A program made the translations under genes and the position numbers. From Saccoglossus kowalevskii (taxonomy: Eukaryota; Hemichordata; Enteropneusta; Harrimaniidae): a stretch of DNA of 58,766 nucleotides. Below the pieces are notes generated by a model. The model did no database searches. It saw only the letters and a list, made by a program, of their open reading frames with translations, and had not been told where the DNA came from. Positions 46,201-58,295 of this stretch are shown here, one piece after another. The DNA lies in assembly GCF_000003605.2 (NCBI RefSeq), contig NW_003155240.1, positions 208,019-266,784 on the forward strand, given 5' to 3'. Each line of letters opens with the position of its first letter. Position 1 is the first letter of the stretch.

Positions 46201-49107
46201 TGTTTTTACAGGCTTTCTATTCATATGGAATCCATGTCAAACACAGTGGTGCAGCGACCACAGTACTTTCAGTCAAATATATTATACTTACTTGACGAAG
46301 GTGACGACATTGCTGATATCATCACGGTATGGGGAATATATGTGTTGTCCTTCAGCAATGGCTGATTCAATAAGGAATTTCAGTTGGTTATCTTTGTTGT
46401 AGGTGACATTGTAACGCACTTGGCTGATAGATTTCAAAGAATTTCTCCTGTTTTCTCTATCCTCGTCCATTTCCTTGCCGGAAATAGTAGATTTCTGCAT
46501 CTCCTTGTGTTCTTCGCAGTTGTCAAGGTTTCTGATTTTAGTGATGTTCATCACGTTCTTTGATTCTGGAAGGGGGGATAACACAATGTTACTGTCTCTA
46601 TTTTATTTCTGTCTGGGTGAACAGGCGCAATGTTGTATGTATGTTATACTTGTACACACGTTTATAGCATAGTAACAAACTGTCGATATTGTACATACCC
46701 ATATCTGAGGTAGATGATTGCCTGCTCAATTCGGTGACACCATATTTGATTTTGTAGACAGATTCACATTTGCCGGATACACTTTCCTAATATAATATAA
46801 TATAATATAATAAAATAGAATAGAATAGAATAGAATAGAATAGAATAGAATAGAATAGAATAGAATAGAATAGAATAGAATAGAATAGNNNNNNNNNNNN
46901 NNNNNNNNNNNNNNNNNNNNNNNNNNNNNNNNNNNNNNNNNNNNNNNNNNNNNNNNNNNNNNNNNNNNNNNNNNNNNNNNNNNNNNNNNNNNNNNNNNNN
47001 NNNNNNNNNNNNNNNNNNNNAATAGAATTTTTTCTAATCTATAAAAACAATTATGGCCATACCTCGAGAATGCGCATAACTTTGACGTCCTGCTTATCGA
47101 AGACCTGGCTTGGGTGACGGTTAGAGTCTCTGTTTTGGTCAATGGATTCACGTTCATTAATGTTAAGTTGGAACAAGTTGAAGATACCACGTTTAATGTT
47201 GATGGACCATTCTGGTTCATCACGGCTGGTTTCAATCTCGACCACCTACGAGAGAATTATAAATTGGTTAACAAATCCAAGAAATCGGATTTAAACACAT
47301 AAACACATAATTCATAGATATACAAGGTTTGGTACGTTATCATAAAATCTTACTTTGCCATCTCTGTATGTAATCCTGATTGGGCGAGTCAGTTCTCTCC
47401 TGAAGACTTCATCTTCTTCACCGGTAACTTCCAGGGAAGTTTCCAAAGGTTGTTGTCTCCTGGGATCTTCGATCTCTCTTTGAAGTCTGTGCAGTTTGAC
47501 ATGGTCGAGCTGGAAGTAACAGTAACGATAGATATATTTAATCGATATACAAATTAAATCGAAAATTAAAATCTAATTTGAAAATAATTTAAAGATTTGT
47601 TAATTATATTTAGTTGAATATTTCGAACATTTTTCTCTATATAAGCATAAATATATCCAACCGGTGATTAGACGCGTGTAGGTGTGACGCTGTTTACTAT
47701 AATGAAGAGACTCGATGTAACTGCTTACCTGTACAATGACATTGTCTTCATCTTTGAATTGAAGCCTTGGCTTACAACTGATCCTAAGACCAGAGAATTC
47801 CTGGCTTGATTTTGGCAGTCCACTTAGAACCTGACCTTCATATTCGTAGACGTATTCACGCCCTGGTGTGAATTCTGCAAAACAATTAAATTCGGCATAT
47901 GAAACGTTGAATGACGTATCGGTTAGAACGCAGTATTTTTTTAAACCGCAGTCGAATTTAATTGATTGTGATTATTGATAATCATTGTAGCGTCAATGTC
48001 TAACAATGCCCGAACTGGCGACCGATTACAAATTGTCACGCCACATATCAGAATACATGCCCTTTGAATTTTAGATAAACCCAGTCCTAGCTAAATTGTA
48101 GAACATCTGTGTTAATATTTGTTCGCATTGTAGTGCCTGACTCGTACTGGTGCATTAAGACAATGGACACTGATAGAACCGACCACGAACCAACATCGTA
48201 CCGATAAGCTGCAGAGTATGTGTATAATCTTATCGGACCCTGGGCAATTTAAATATGAACACACAAAGACCGGAAGCATTCGATCACGTGACCCCAAAAA
48301 GTTGTTCACGCCTAAGGGTTATGTTAGACAAGACTATGGATACTTACGAGATTCACGGATTTCTGCGTCTGTGGAATAAAAAATAAAAATACGCTTAAAA
48401 TAGTAAAATTGTCACAGCTGACTAAATATATGTAATATGATAGTTATCCATTATATCGCCGATGCTCATTTGTTTTTTTAAGATCGAAATTCAGTGCAGC
48501 CGTGTGTTCATATGTTTCTGTTAGCTGAATTGAACTTGGAGCTGAAAATCGCATTCAAATTTAAAATAATTGCATAGACACGGTGATAAAGAATCAAGTT
48601 TCCTGTTATGAACTGTTTGTCAAGTAAATTTTCGAAGTGCCCGGATGAAAGTGTAAACAGGTAGCGACACCCCAGCTCATTTGCAAACAATCAATGCTCA
48701 TACTGACGCGCAAACAATTAACCGCGCATGCGCAGAAACTTTCTGACGCGGGGTATGCGGTTTATCAAAAAAGTTTGAAAACCAAATTCCTGAAGGGATA
48801 TGATAAAAGACCAGTTTGTAAAAAACAAAAACTTTCAAAATCGCAGGTCACTTGCTGGATAGATCGCCGCATAAATACATATAGTATACATGCAAACTCG
48901 CACTGTTATCCGATTTATGACTCATGCAAGCAAACTTAAGCAACGACTAACTCAAAACAATAAAATAAATCAGGCGCAATACAAAACGAAAAGTTTTAAA
49001 AAAATTAAAAATAGAACACATATACGAACAGCTGAACAAAATAAAAAGTAAGTTATATACTTACAGGCGAGCAGAGCGCCCAACAGTACTATTGCAAGAG
49101 TCTTCAT
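37269..49107 (-). CDS. Vtg: Vitellogenin (yolk protein precursor), 23 exons, 2488 aa, VWD domain interrupted by Cys-repeat insert
   Basis: Exons (minus strand): 49107-49065, 48368-48348, 47874-47729, 47509-47354, 47245-47063, 46786-46699, 46565-46292, 46057-45689, 45574-45409, 45211-44951, 44826-44632, 44527-44218, 44119-43833, 43710-43331, 43228-42862, 42736-42014, 41924-41673, 41570-41394, 41287-40999, 40867-40710, 40298-38115, 37961-37805, 37549-37269. All are GT-AG, phases agree, and the sum is 7467 nt. Residues 1-17 are a signal peptide ([16 protein letters not shown]). The lipid-transfer N domain follows, with [14 protein letters not shown] at ~24 and [15 protein letters not shown] at ~132; helical superhelix exons 7-13 contain charged inserts; the beta-sheet region includes a Ser-Glu array (1201-1247). 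VWD begins at C1565 ([18 protein letters not shown]) and ends with CGLCGNFDG (from C2353), but residues ~1670-2277 are a repeat insert. The final exon adds a Cys-containing tail. The product is secreted and taken into oocytes as lipid and amino-acid store. Confidence 0.97.
38361..40064 (-). repeat. Cys-x(21-24)-Cys helical-hairpin repeat region inside vitellogenin exon 21
   Basis: About 15 units (residues ~1694-2261) each follow C-x2-L-x-x-R...(E)-(Y/Q)-L-(S/T/N)...(L/I)-x-x-C, separated by Arg/Glu/Ser-rich linkers. One unit is truncated ([13 protein letters not shown]) and adjoins the last. N-terminal units are diverged; C-terminal units are nearly identical. Two helices rich in R and E closed by a disulfide are the simplest reading. 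The whole insert is in a single exon, with VWD sequence on both sides of it. Confidence 0.9.
38450..39225 (-). repeat. 138-bp coding minisatellite (46-residue units) in vitellogenin
   Basis: The same anchor (TCATCTCTGCGTTCA) recurs at 38491, 38632, 38770, 38908, 39046 and 39184: spacings 141, 138, 138, 138, 138. Units are nearly identical and always in frame, so the array has expanded recently by unequal exchange or slippage without breaking the frame. Confidence 0.95.
42242..42382 (-). repeat. 21-bp coding repeat, SRSRSEE array in vitellogenin exon 16
   Basis: About six tandem 7-residue units (SEESRSR) occur at residues 1201-1247, between predicted beta strands of the large lipid-binding sheet region. 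Every unit contains S-x-E, the recognition motif of the secretory-pathway kinase Fam20C, so it may act as a small phosphoserine cluster in place of phosvitin. Phosphorylation is inference. Confidence 0.9.
46787..46888. repeat. Pentanucleotide microsatellite (TATAA then TAGAA units) in vitellogenin intron 5
   Basis: A TAATA-type run turns into about 17 perfect GAATA units and then meets the assembly gap. It starts directly at the acceptor of exon 6 (AG at 46788-46787), leaving almost no conventional polypyrimidine tract: the acceptor is ATATTATATTAG. Confidence 0.95.
46889..47020. other. Assembly gap (132 N)
   Basis: A run of N inside the microsatellite of vitellogenin intron 5. The repeat resumes as AATAGAA on the other side, so the gap is most likely unresolved repeat, of unknown true length. 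Exons on both sides join in phase, so no exon needs to be hidden in it. Confidence 0.98.
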
Positions 49108-49153
49108 GTTGGGAGAGAACTTCCAATATGATGGTGAGAAGAAAAATCTCTTC

Positions 49154-49160
49154 TTTTATA
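49154..49160 (-). promoter_or_regulatory. TATA box of the vitellogenin gene
   Basis: TATAAAA on the minus strand lies 47 bp upstream of the ATG. A start site about 25-30 bp downstream would give a leader of roughly 20 nt. A reverse-orientation CCAAT box (plus-strand CCAAT at 49166-49170) lies next to it. A strong TATA promoter suits a highly expressed, tissue-restricted gene. Confidence 0.75.
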
Positions 49161-51103
49161 CCCTACCAATCAATGGCTTCGATAACACACTGTCAAAGGT
49201 TCTCGGACCTCCTAAGTCACTTAGATTTGTTTCTACGATTGACGGGTGACGTGATTTTGGGTTCAAGCCCATCTCGGTGAATAATCGCCTGTCAATATGT
49301 CATAAAGTGACGTAGCGATGTCTTATTGAGTTGTCAGAACTTGAAGAGATGATACAGAGCATGATTGATATGTTTTGGCACCGTCTTCCTTTTAGAATTA
49401 AGTTTATTTTCAACGTGCTAGAGGGTACATATTTGCTCATTTAAGAACAATCGCTGTATGTATATGAGCCTAGTACAGTTTCAGCAGTTTTTCAAGTGTT
49501 GAAATGCATCCTGGGTAAAACGTGAAGTCACACACACTGACAGAATATGTTGTGTAGTGTCCTCTCCGGTATTTTATAAAATAACTTGTTACATTTAAAT
49601 GTTTTATTCAGGCTGTGAAAAACAAAACAAAAAAATTAAAGCTTAAATTTGTTTTTGGCTATTGATGTTTGGTCGGCTCTGGTGGTTATATCGTACCCGC
49701 ATATGCCGCTGTTCAGCATTTGGAAGGTGCTGTCAGATCCAGGTACCTAAAAATTTACAAAAGCACATGGCAATAGACATGGTGTATTTTATGCGCTCAA
49801 AAACCAATTCTGAGATTTTCTTTGAGCTGTATTGTTTTTCTGGGTTTTTTATTCTGACGTTTGTTATTTCACTCAAATTCCACTTGGTAAGGACAGTGAC
49901 CGTTAGTCCGTGTCATGTCGAACAAATTACCGGGCACTAAGATCAGAGATTATATTACAGAGTCGGACCACATATAACTGAACTGTTATTCATAGCTATT
50001 TTAAAAACAACTTTCGAGTCAAGGACGTGGATCGAAAAACCTCGCAAAGGAATATGATCCCGAAGCTCGTAGTTTATACATACTTGGTCACAAGACCTAT
50101 TTTTGTCGAGGGAGGGTAGTTTACTCACAGTAATAAATATGCCTTCGCGAGACTAGAAAGAAGTAGGTGACTTTGCGTTTTTTTTCTGTCGCTAAAAAGT
50201 TAACGTACATCGTCGCTAGGTTAAGAAATTGGAGTTGTTGATCTACGTATATCCGATTTGCACATGCGCAGTATTTGTTTATAAATATAAATACATCGGG
50301 AAGAAAAGGACAACACGTTTCTATTTTAAGCTGGTGTTGTTCCTTTTAATGTTGTTTTCATCCAGTGAACCGTAGCGAGTCGCATGATTCTGGAGGTAGA
50401 ATTACGAACGATTGTATGCAGATTAGGCTGGGGGAAGGGTAGCTGATGAATTACTGTTTATAAACACGCCATAGTATTTGATTTTGCAAATTCTGTTGCC
50501 ACAAGTTGACTGGCCCAACTGTCGTCAGAATTTGTTGAAAAATAAGTTTGAAATCAAGATCATGTTTTTTTTTAAGTTCACAGTGACCGTAACTGTTCAT
50601 GACCGACTCGAAGTTTGTCGGGTCAGTGAGCTGGGACGGGTGTGTCCAGGGCTGGTAACGAGAACGTTGCGGTATCAGCATATATTAATCGGCTTAGTGT
50701 ATCTTTTCGAATGTTTTTAACTAGAAAACAGGGGTTCTAGATTTCAAGTGCCACATCGTGCTGTACATTCTGGAACAACGCACACTATACGATCGTTTAA
50801 TAGCTCAACATATTTGGTATACTGCTAGGAGTTATCGAGATGAACAACGGCAGTGATGTGCAAACCAGATGCCGGGTCATGCAACTGACACCGCGTGTAC
50901 AATATCTTATGCGAGTGGTTGCTGTGTCACTAATTTCCGTAGCACAGTAGTTGCTTGTATGTAGAGGTGAACAAGTATAGATATGTAATATTCGACATGA
51001 TTTATTGAATATGTTAACATAAATTGTGTATATTTATTAATTGACCTATGATTTTTTGTAAATGATGATATATTCGCTATAATATTGTATATTGGCCTTG
51101 TAG

Positions 51104-51273
51104 ACATAATGTATGAATGTTCTGATTTTAACCAAGATTACGGCATAAGACAGTGTCCAAAGTACGGCAAGTCTTTAATGCAGAGACTGAGCCGGGAGTG
51201 CAAAGCGGCAACCTGTTTGTCCCGGTGCGAGAGACGTTGCATATGCCTCCAACAGAATACGAGTATTTTTTAA
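51104..51273 (+). CDS. Possible terminal exon of a small cysteine-rich peptide (partial)
   Basis: After a plausible acceptor (TATTGGCCTTGTAG) a frame entered in phase 1 runs IMYECSDFNQDYGIRQCPKY... to ...CLSRCERRCICLQQNTSIF and stop. It contains seven cysteines in about 40 residues, a density typical of secreted disulfide-rich peptides and unlike neighbouring chance frames. No upstream signal-peptide exon ending in phase 1 was found, so this may be a lone exon, a relic or chance. I assign no family or function. Confidence 0.3.
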
Positions 51274-54200
51274 TTGACTAACAATGTGAATTTGAAAAAA
51301 ATCTAATTCGCTCATCGACGTGTAAACAGTTCCCTTCTAGAGAACTCAGGTCAGCGTGACCTTAGCAGTCTCGGACTAGGACTAAATTTATTGCATGTAC
51401 TTATGTGGGGCATCGTAACTCATATATGGGAAATTTCCATTTTTACGATTGCTAGTGTTTTCTGCGATTGATAGCGTACCATGAGCACATTTGTTAGAAT
51501 ATTCCCCAAAGTGGTATTTTAAGAAAGAAAAAAAAGAAAAAAGAATGGAATTATCACAGAAGCCTGAGGTCGACGACACACACACACTACGTACATACCC
51601 GTGGAAGGAGTGATTTTCACACATTTTCAACAACAGCCCTTATCAAATGTTTAAATCGCCGTGCACATGTCCAGGTTATAGTGTACATACTTTTGTGCTG
51701 GCATGCTCGGCCCAATTAAACATCGTGAGACACAATTTGAATTAACACTACCCCGCTGACATGTATGTTGCTGTAAATCTCATACATGAGTTAGAGAGAA
51801 TTGACGGATCAGTATCCCATCATGATTGTTTTGAGCTGCATTCAACCCGAATAGCACAGTGACAAGTTCGCCCCCAAACAAAACGATCCAGTGAAGCTAT
51901 AAATTAAGTCGATTTCGAAATAGGATTATCCGATCCTTTGGGCACCTATGCTAGCGTTCAAGCGATTTCTGTCAGAATTGTCTAGTGAGGTACTTGCTGT
52001 TTATTTAAGACATGTACGATATTAGTATTGTCACTACCCCCCCCCCCACCCCGTGATCTCACCGGTCACCCTCTGCCGGTTCTAATATAACCACATAACG
52101 AATGTCCATGTTGCTATGGCAACCCATTAAAACTTGTCCCTTCAATTACAATGTTTTAATAGTCGTACGATTGAACACACCAAAACCCATCTAATTTACA
52201 TACAATGCTGTTACTTTCGCCATGACTACACAATACATTGTAAACGTTCTTTTTCCCACATGCACTTGAATCGCATTTGAAGGTCAGATTAACTGCACAA
52301 TAGTTAAAAAAACATTTTGAATAAGGCTATGCATACAAATCGCTTCTACATATATTATGTGTACACATTTCAGTGATCCCTATGCTCAACTTATTAAAGA
52401 TAATTCAATATTAAATACAAGAATGTGCCTTGCGATTGGTTCGGCGTTGAATTGCATTGTGAATGTTGGAAAATCATTTACTGCAATTAATTCACTACTA
52501 TGAAAAATATCGCATTTCTTTTATTTAAATTTTCAGAAAAACAAGACGGACTTGTAATAATGTATATGGCGATGATTCGTATAATATATTACTTATATAA
52601 TATTAATATGTGCATAATTATTCTCTCTTGTGATCTCACGTTTTCCATTAACTAATCATTATCTCAATTTTTTTGCTGACTCAGTTCCCTTTTCTGATCA
52701 ACGTAACCTCCAGTATTACTACGCACATAAAGCCAAATAAACAAATAAATAAATACTGCCCTGAATAATGTGAGAATGTAAAAGTTAATTTAAAGTTGCA
52801 TACGGCGTATTAATAAAAAAATGGCATAAGGTGTTACGGGCGCGCTGTGTTTTAATAACTATGGGCCTGTAAAAGTTTCTTGACCTGAGATATGACCTCA
52901 TGACACGAGCACGTATGAAGGTTTTGTGGGTGCACCATTTTTTATTTCAGTATTTTAAATCATTTAACACTATTCACAAGTTTTCACTCATGTGTATTAT
53001 ATTCATTGAATTCGCATATTTAGTCACGTGATTGATAAACACACAAGGGCGGAATAAACGTGTTAACAACTTTAAAAACTTTAATTACAGTATCTTTAAT
53101 TTTTAAAAGTTTAGTTAATTTAACTAATTTTTTAAAGTAAGTACAAAATGTATGAATTATAAATACAAATCAAAATGTTTAATGTTAATTGTTTTCGTCT
53201 CATAATAAAGGCACGTACAAATTTCAGGAAATTATAAAGAGACACTAAATTTACTGCGCGTTTATTAGAACACAAAGAAAAACAACAACACCACACTGAA
53301 AAGGAGCCATACTTAAAACGAGCTGTCCCTTATCATAAAACTATTTTTAATTAATGTAACTTAGACATATACGTGTGTGATGGTCCTCTTCTATGATTGA
53401 GTCCGGTAGTGGACGGTTCTATGTGCTGTTGTACATTAAAGACACAGAAAGACGCTTCATTTTGTGTTCCAGCTACATTATTTTGATAATACTTATTATA
53501 TGAATGAATCCTTTCCAATACCCAATAGTAAAATTTGTAGACTGGTGTGTTCTTCTGTGTTGATTAGATAACGTGCATTGAATCAACGTCCTCGACATTT
53601 AGTGTAAAACACCACAATCTATTTAATTTAATTTCTTGAATATACATCTCATTTTTTGTTCGCTCTTTTTGTGTGTGAGTAGGTAGTAGAGCCTAACATT
53701 GATTTAAGATGGCCATGTTTGAGAAGAACTCAAATATGTCACAAATACACGCACGGGTACAGGTAATTAGACAACATGACAAATACTCGTAATTTAGTAT
53801 GAAACAAATTTATGACATGATTTATTAAATGAACTATTTGAATACTTTGAACTACTCGGCTGTAGCATGAATCGGTACGACTGTGTCCCTACCAAGGACA
53901 GTGAGTCATTCATACGATGTCGACCGTCATACAGAGTGTCTTGGCTATAATAACACTATAATAGTTGGCCGAATTAGACAACATTATAGATAAAATATTG
54001 TACATTTCTTACAAAGCGTGTCCCCACCTCCAGAGGAAACAGATGCACGAACAACCAAACCAGGTGTCATATACACATTTACACAGAAACACTGTGTAAA
54101 TTGGATGGCGTCCGAATCTCAGTATTTCTTTCTTTTTAGTAAAAATATTGTCATTCTCTTTACTTTTACATATTTGATATATCATGTTACAAGGACGAAG

Positions 54201-55052
54201 AACGTGAATTAAGTATGGGAAATTGACCAATAAAATATCATAGGGTATTTTACCATAGTTTTCTCAATATCTCAAAATTGTACTTAGAGACATATGGTGA
54301 AATAAGACATACAGTGCCTGGCAGGATATTGTTTTAAGTATTAAACAATTGTCAATACAATTTTAATGAGTTTTTGTGTTTTTATTAGGATCTGTGGAAA
54401 CCGCGCTAAGAAGTAATATTATTTTACCAATTGTCTAAGAAGAAAAAAAGGTTTGTAAATTGTTCACTATTTAATACTAAAACAAATAATTGTAGATAGG
54501 TTTGGGGACGAACCATTGGCAAATATATATGAGCTAAAATATTCGCCCATGTAAAAAGGAGCAGCATTATACCTTAGGTGATAGCCAGTGATATGCCGTG
54601 ACGACTCGGTTATGGTGTTCTTCCAAACTCCGCCATAATTTAAATACACAAACCGATCACTAATCAAATAATGAATTCCTGCTGGGTCAATGGCCAGTTA
54701 GGTACATTGTCTACAGGTGTGTAGATACACAGCAACAGTAAGGGATGGACCAATAGAAAATACAGAAGAAGTGATAGCAGAAATGGGAAACAAATTAACA
54801 GGAAAAAACATGCATGGATCAATAACAGAAAAAAAACTATTTACACCTAAATCTCTGGGATGCAATATTTGACACAGTGGAAAAACATTTCAATAAATTC
54901 ATCAGAAATAGTCTAAGTGAAGAAAAATTTACTTGTACAGTTTTCCTGCTATTGATCCCCGGGTTTCTAATGGTCCACCCCTGACAGTGTTCAGTGTCAT
55001 GGGGTATATACTGAGCATAGGTTGCTGACAATTTACGAAAACTAAGGCTGAG

Positions 55053-55263
55053 AAAAAAATATATCTCTGTTTCTCGTTTCTCGTTATTATTTTGAACTAT
55101 GCGCCTCGGACTTTTTTCTCCTTCTAAAGCATTCCAAAATGCGCTTGTACTCGTACTTGTCTCAAATTTCCCCTATTTTAGCTCAGTATTCAAAAAACAA
55201 AAAAAATCTTCTCGCCGACTCATTTTAAAATTGCTATGGAACGAGCGAGAAACAGAGATTTTT
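55053..55263. repeat. ~210-bp foldback element
   Basis: The arm AAATATATCTCTGTTTCTCG (55053-55076 region) pairs with GCGAGAAACAGAGATTTTT (55245-55263). The open frame starting ATGCGCCTCGGACTT (55099) lies largely within it and reads on past the right arm; I consider it non-genic. Confidence 0.5.
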
Positions 55264-58200
55264 CCTGGCCTAAATAAACTAGTGCTCTTGAATCATGAAA
55301 AGACATTTTTTGATGAGAAAAACATTATAAATATAATCAACTCACGCAAATATGTAGTCTATATAAATTAAGTTATAATACATGATTTTTGGCGAAATTA
55401 TGTAAAAGGAGATGCATCCACCCAGAGGGCAACATGTACGCACACATACAAATGCTTGTATATTGAATATCAAAATATATGAGCAAAATGGAAATCTTTG
55501 TCAAAATGATGTCTACATAACATATTGGCTGCTACCACAATGATTATAACACGTTGTCCACATTTTAACACAATCCCCACAATATACCAAAGTATGAAAC
55601 TGTCAAATGCATATGTATGTAAGCTGGTACAATTCTGCCGTCCATATCTAAGTGAGTATATCAGGTTATTCATAGATGTGAGGCATGCAGTCATCGGAGT
55701 CGAATATTTTAGAATAAAATTGTGTCACAGTCTCTGTCCTGAGCTGTAATCTTATTCATCGATCTGGTCATGCCTTATCGTGACGCCATTTGTGAAGCAC
55801 TGCAATAAATCTTGATCATTGCAAGTCCATTGTGTTAGCTCTGATTGACACATGAGACCCCGTGACCTCTGTGATAACCATTTGACCCGCAAATCAGTTG
55901 AAAATGGTAAAAACAAGATCACAAGCCCTTGAAGGAAATAAATGTGAGGTTTTCGAGTACGTGTTTTTTTAATTGTCAAAATGACATCACTAAGACTTTT
56001 AATGAGCTATCACGGATTTTATTCGTAGTTTAAAACTTTATAATTTTGTTGGGATGTATATATGCAATAATATCTGAGATCGTGTAAACCATCGTCTCTC
56101 AAGCAATTTGCTGGTAGCAAAATTATTTGTTCTCATTGTTCTAGAATCGACTGCGATTACCGCTGGTTTGTATTGTAAATTTATGCTAGGATACCATGGA
56201 AACCAAACAAGGAGTAAGATTATAGAACATGACGCGAGTTGCAATAATATGATATGGTATGTGTGATTCATAACACATTGAGTTGTCTTTTTTACGCCAA
56301 AGTTTGTCCTCATTCCAGGTTGGGACCTGGTCCGCTTTATAAAGTATCTCTAAAATAGATTTGATTAAAATACATTTTGACGGATTCATAGCCAATATAA
56401 AGTATGTATAAAATCATAGTTTTAAATATTTTCAGTGTTGTTACAAGATGGATTCCTTGAGTACATGCTGCAGCAGGCATGTGTCCTCGAAAACACAATC
56501 ATATTTTTTTTATTATCAGTTTTATGGATATTTATGCACCATTGTTTTCTAAAATTTGACATTGCTTTTGTAGAAGTATATAAAGGAATGGTAATAAATT
56601 ATAAGGCAATGTCTGTCTCAATGTACTATGTAATCGCCAAGGGAATTCCTGTTTTCCCGTATTTTCTTTTTTTTTTAATTTGGAACATTTAGATTTGTGA
56701 AAACATGGACTCTCAGTGATTACAGTAAGTTTTGCTATTCAACTCACATTAAAAATTTGCGAGAATCGTGTATAGGAATAGTCAATTATATTTTAGTTAG
56801 CAAAACCAATATTATACAAAGTAAAGCTCTATAATTGTAAATTTCTACGCAATAGCGATCAAACCTTCTAAAAATATTGATTCAACTGGCATTAGAGTGT
56901 TATAGTGAAATGACGAGTATAGTCTGAGAGATTTCATCCTATCGAATATAAGCACATGTAAATATGTTTAAAGTTTAGTTGCAATCGACTGATTTCTGTG
57001 GACCGGTCCTCAAGGTGACGACAAGGGAAACACAACAACAAAAAATATATAGTTTTCAATGTTTGATTGTGTAACATTATACTGCATTTCGTCTTTATAT
57101 TAAATCAAAATGTACTGTGTATGGTGCATTGTATGTTTATTTCCACACTGATAAGGTTGTTTCACATAAAAAAAGGCGTTGAATATATTAGGTACGCGAT
57201 GCACCATCTTGTAAAAAAACAACAACAGTCATTATCCATTGCATTGCTCAATTATTTGGAGACAATCTACCACCGTGTGGTAAAATAACAGTCCTCGTAT
57301 ATCATATATTTATATAAATAAAGTATGATAGCTATTAAATAGATTTTATAGTGAATCAGATGTTTTCTCCCAACTAAATAGGACGAAACTTTTCAACATA
57401 GATAAAAACTGTAATTACCTTGAAATAGTTCCGGGTGTCAATAACACAAATCAGGAAACTATAAAAACTGTGAACAGAATCCCAAAAAACCCAGTTGTCT
57501 TAAAAACACTGCACCCACACAAGACATGCAATTAACTACATTATTATCATTGTTAAAATAAAATAATTAAACCATGAGTATATTTTCATTATACACATTT
57601 AGTAAAAACCAATTAGCAAAATATTAATAATGTGTTGTAAATTAGCTGGCGAGAGAAACAGCCTCAGAAAATAAACAACTAAAACACAAAATTGTAAAAT
57701 GTAATAACGGTTAGCCAGTTAGTCAAAATCATCCAAACAAAATTTGATTTACAAATGACAAAAAAGAATCACAAATACAACATCTAAAACTGGTTATGAT
57801 TAAACTTAAAGGCTACCGGAAATGTAAAAACAATTTCAAACTTAAAAACATGTCATATAACAATAAACATGAAGGTCAAGTTTTGTCTGAGTAATCGACA
57901 CATAATAATAGTTGACTATATGTAATTGAGAAGGGTACAAACAGATATGTGTTCAGAAACTGGAAGGTAAAAAACTGTTATACCATTATTTGAATAACAA
58001 CCAAATAAATTACTGAAAAAACTGTTTTTTTTAATATCCTTTATTTTATGAATTTGAAGATTAAAATTGAGTATGGATTTGTATTTATCTGTTTTTTATT
58101 TTACATATTCTCGGGGCGGACATCTTGGCGTTTCATCGCCTGGAAACCATCACGGGAACAAGGGTAGAAAACTGTACTTTGTGTTAGTTATTGAGATTCT

Positions 58201-58295
58201 CTTTAACAGTGTAACAAGGTTTTCCTTGCGTGTGCGGCATATATAAATCTGGTTGTTCAGGATTACTTCAAAATTGAGTTTGTGGTTTGACCAGC

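Larger units (their letters stand above)
49161..58295. other. Gene-poor region upstream of vitellogenin
   Basis: Nine kilobases with little coding signal. Apart from the proximal vitellogenin promoter, a possible cysteine-rich exon (51104-51273), one foldback element (55053-55263) and poly-C/poly-A runs (for example near 52037), I see no structure I can name. Distal control elements of vitellogenin could lie here, but no motif is strong enough to call. Confidence 0.5.

Noticed and set aside
55099-55371. 90-codon plus-strand frame starting MRLGLFSPSKAF.
   Set aside because: Mostly contained in a foldback element, low-complexity at its end, and without splice or initiation support.
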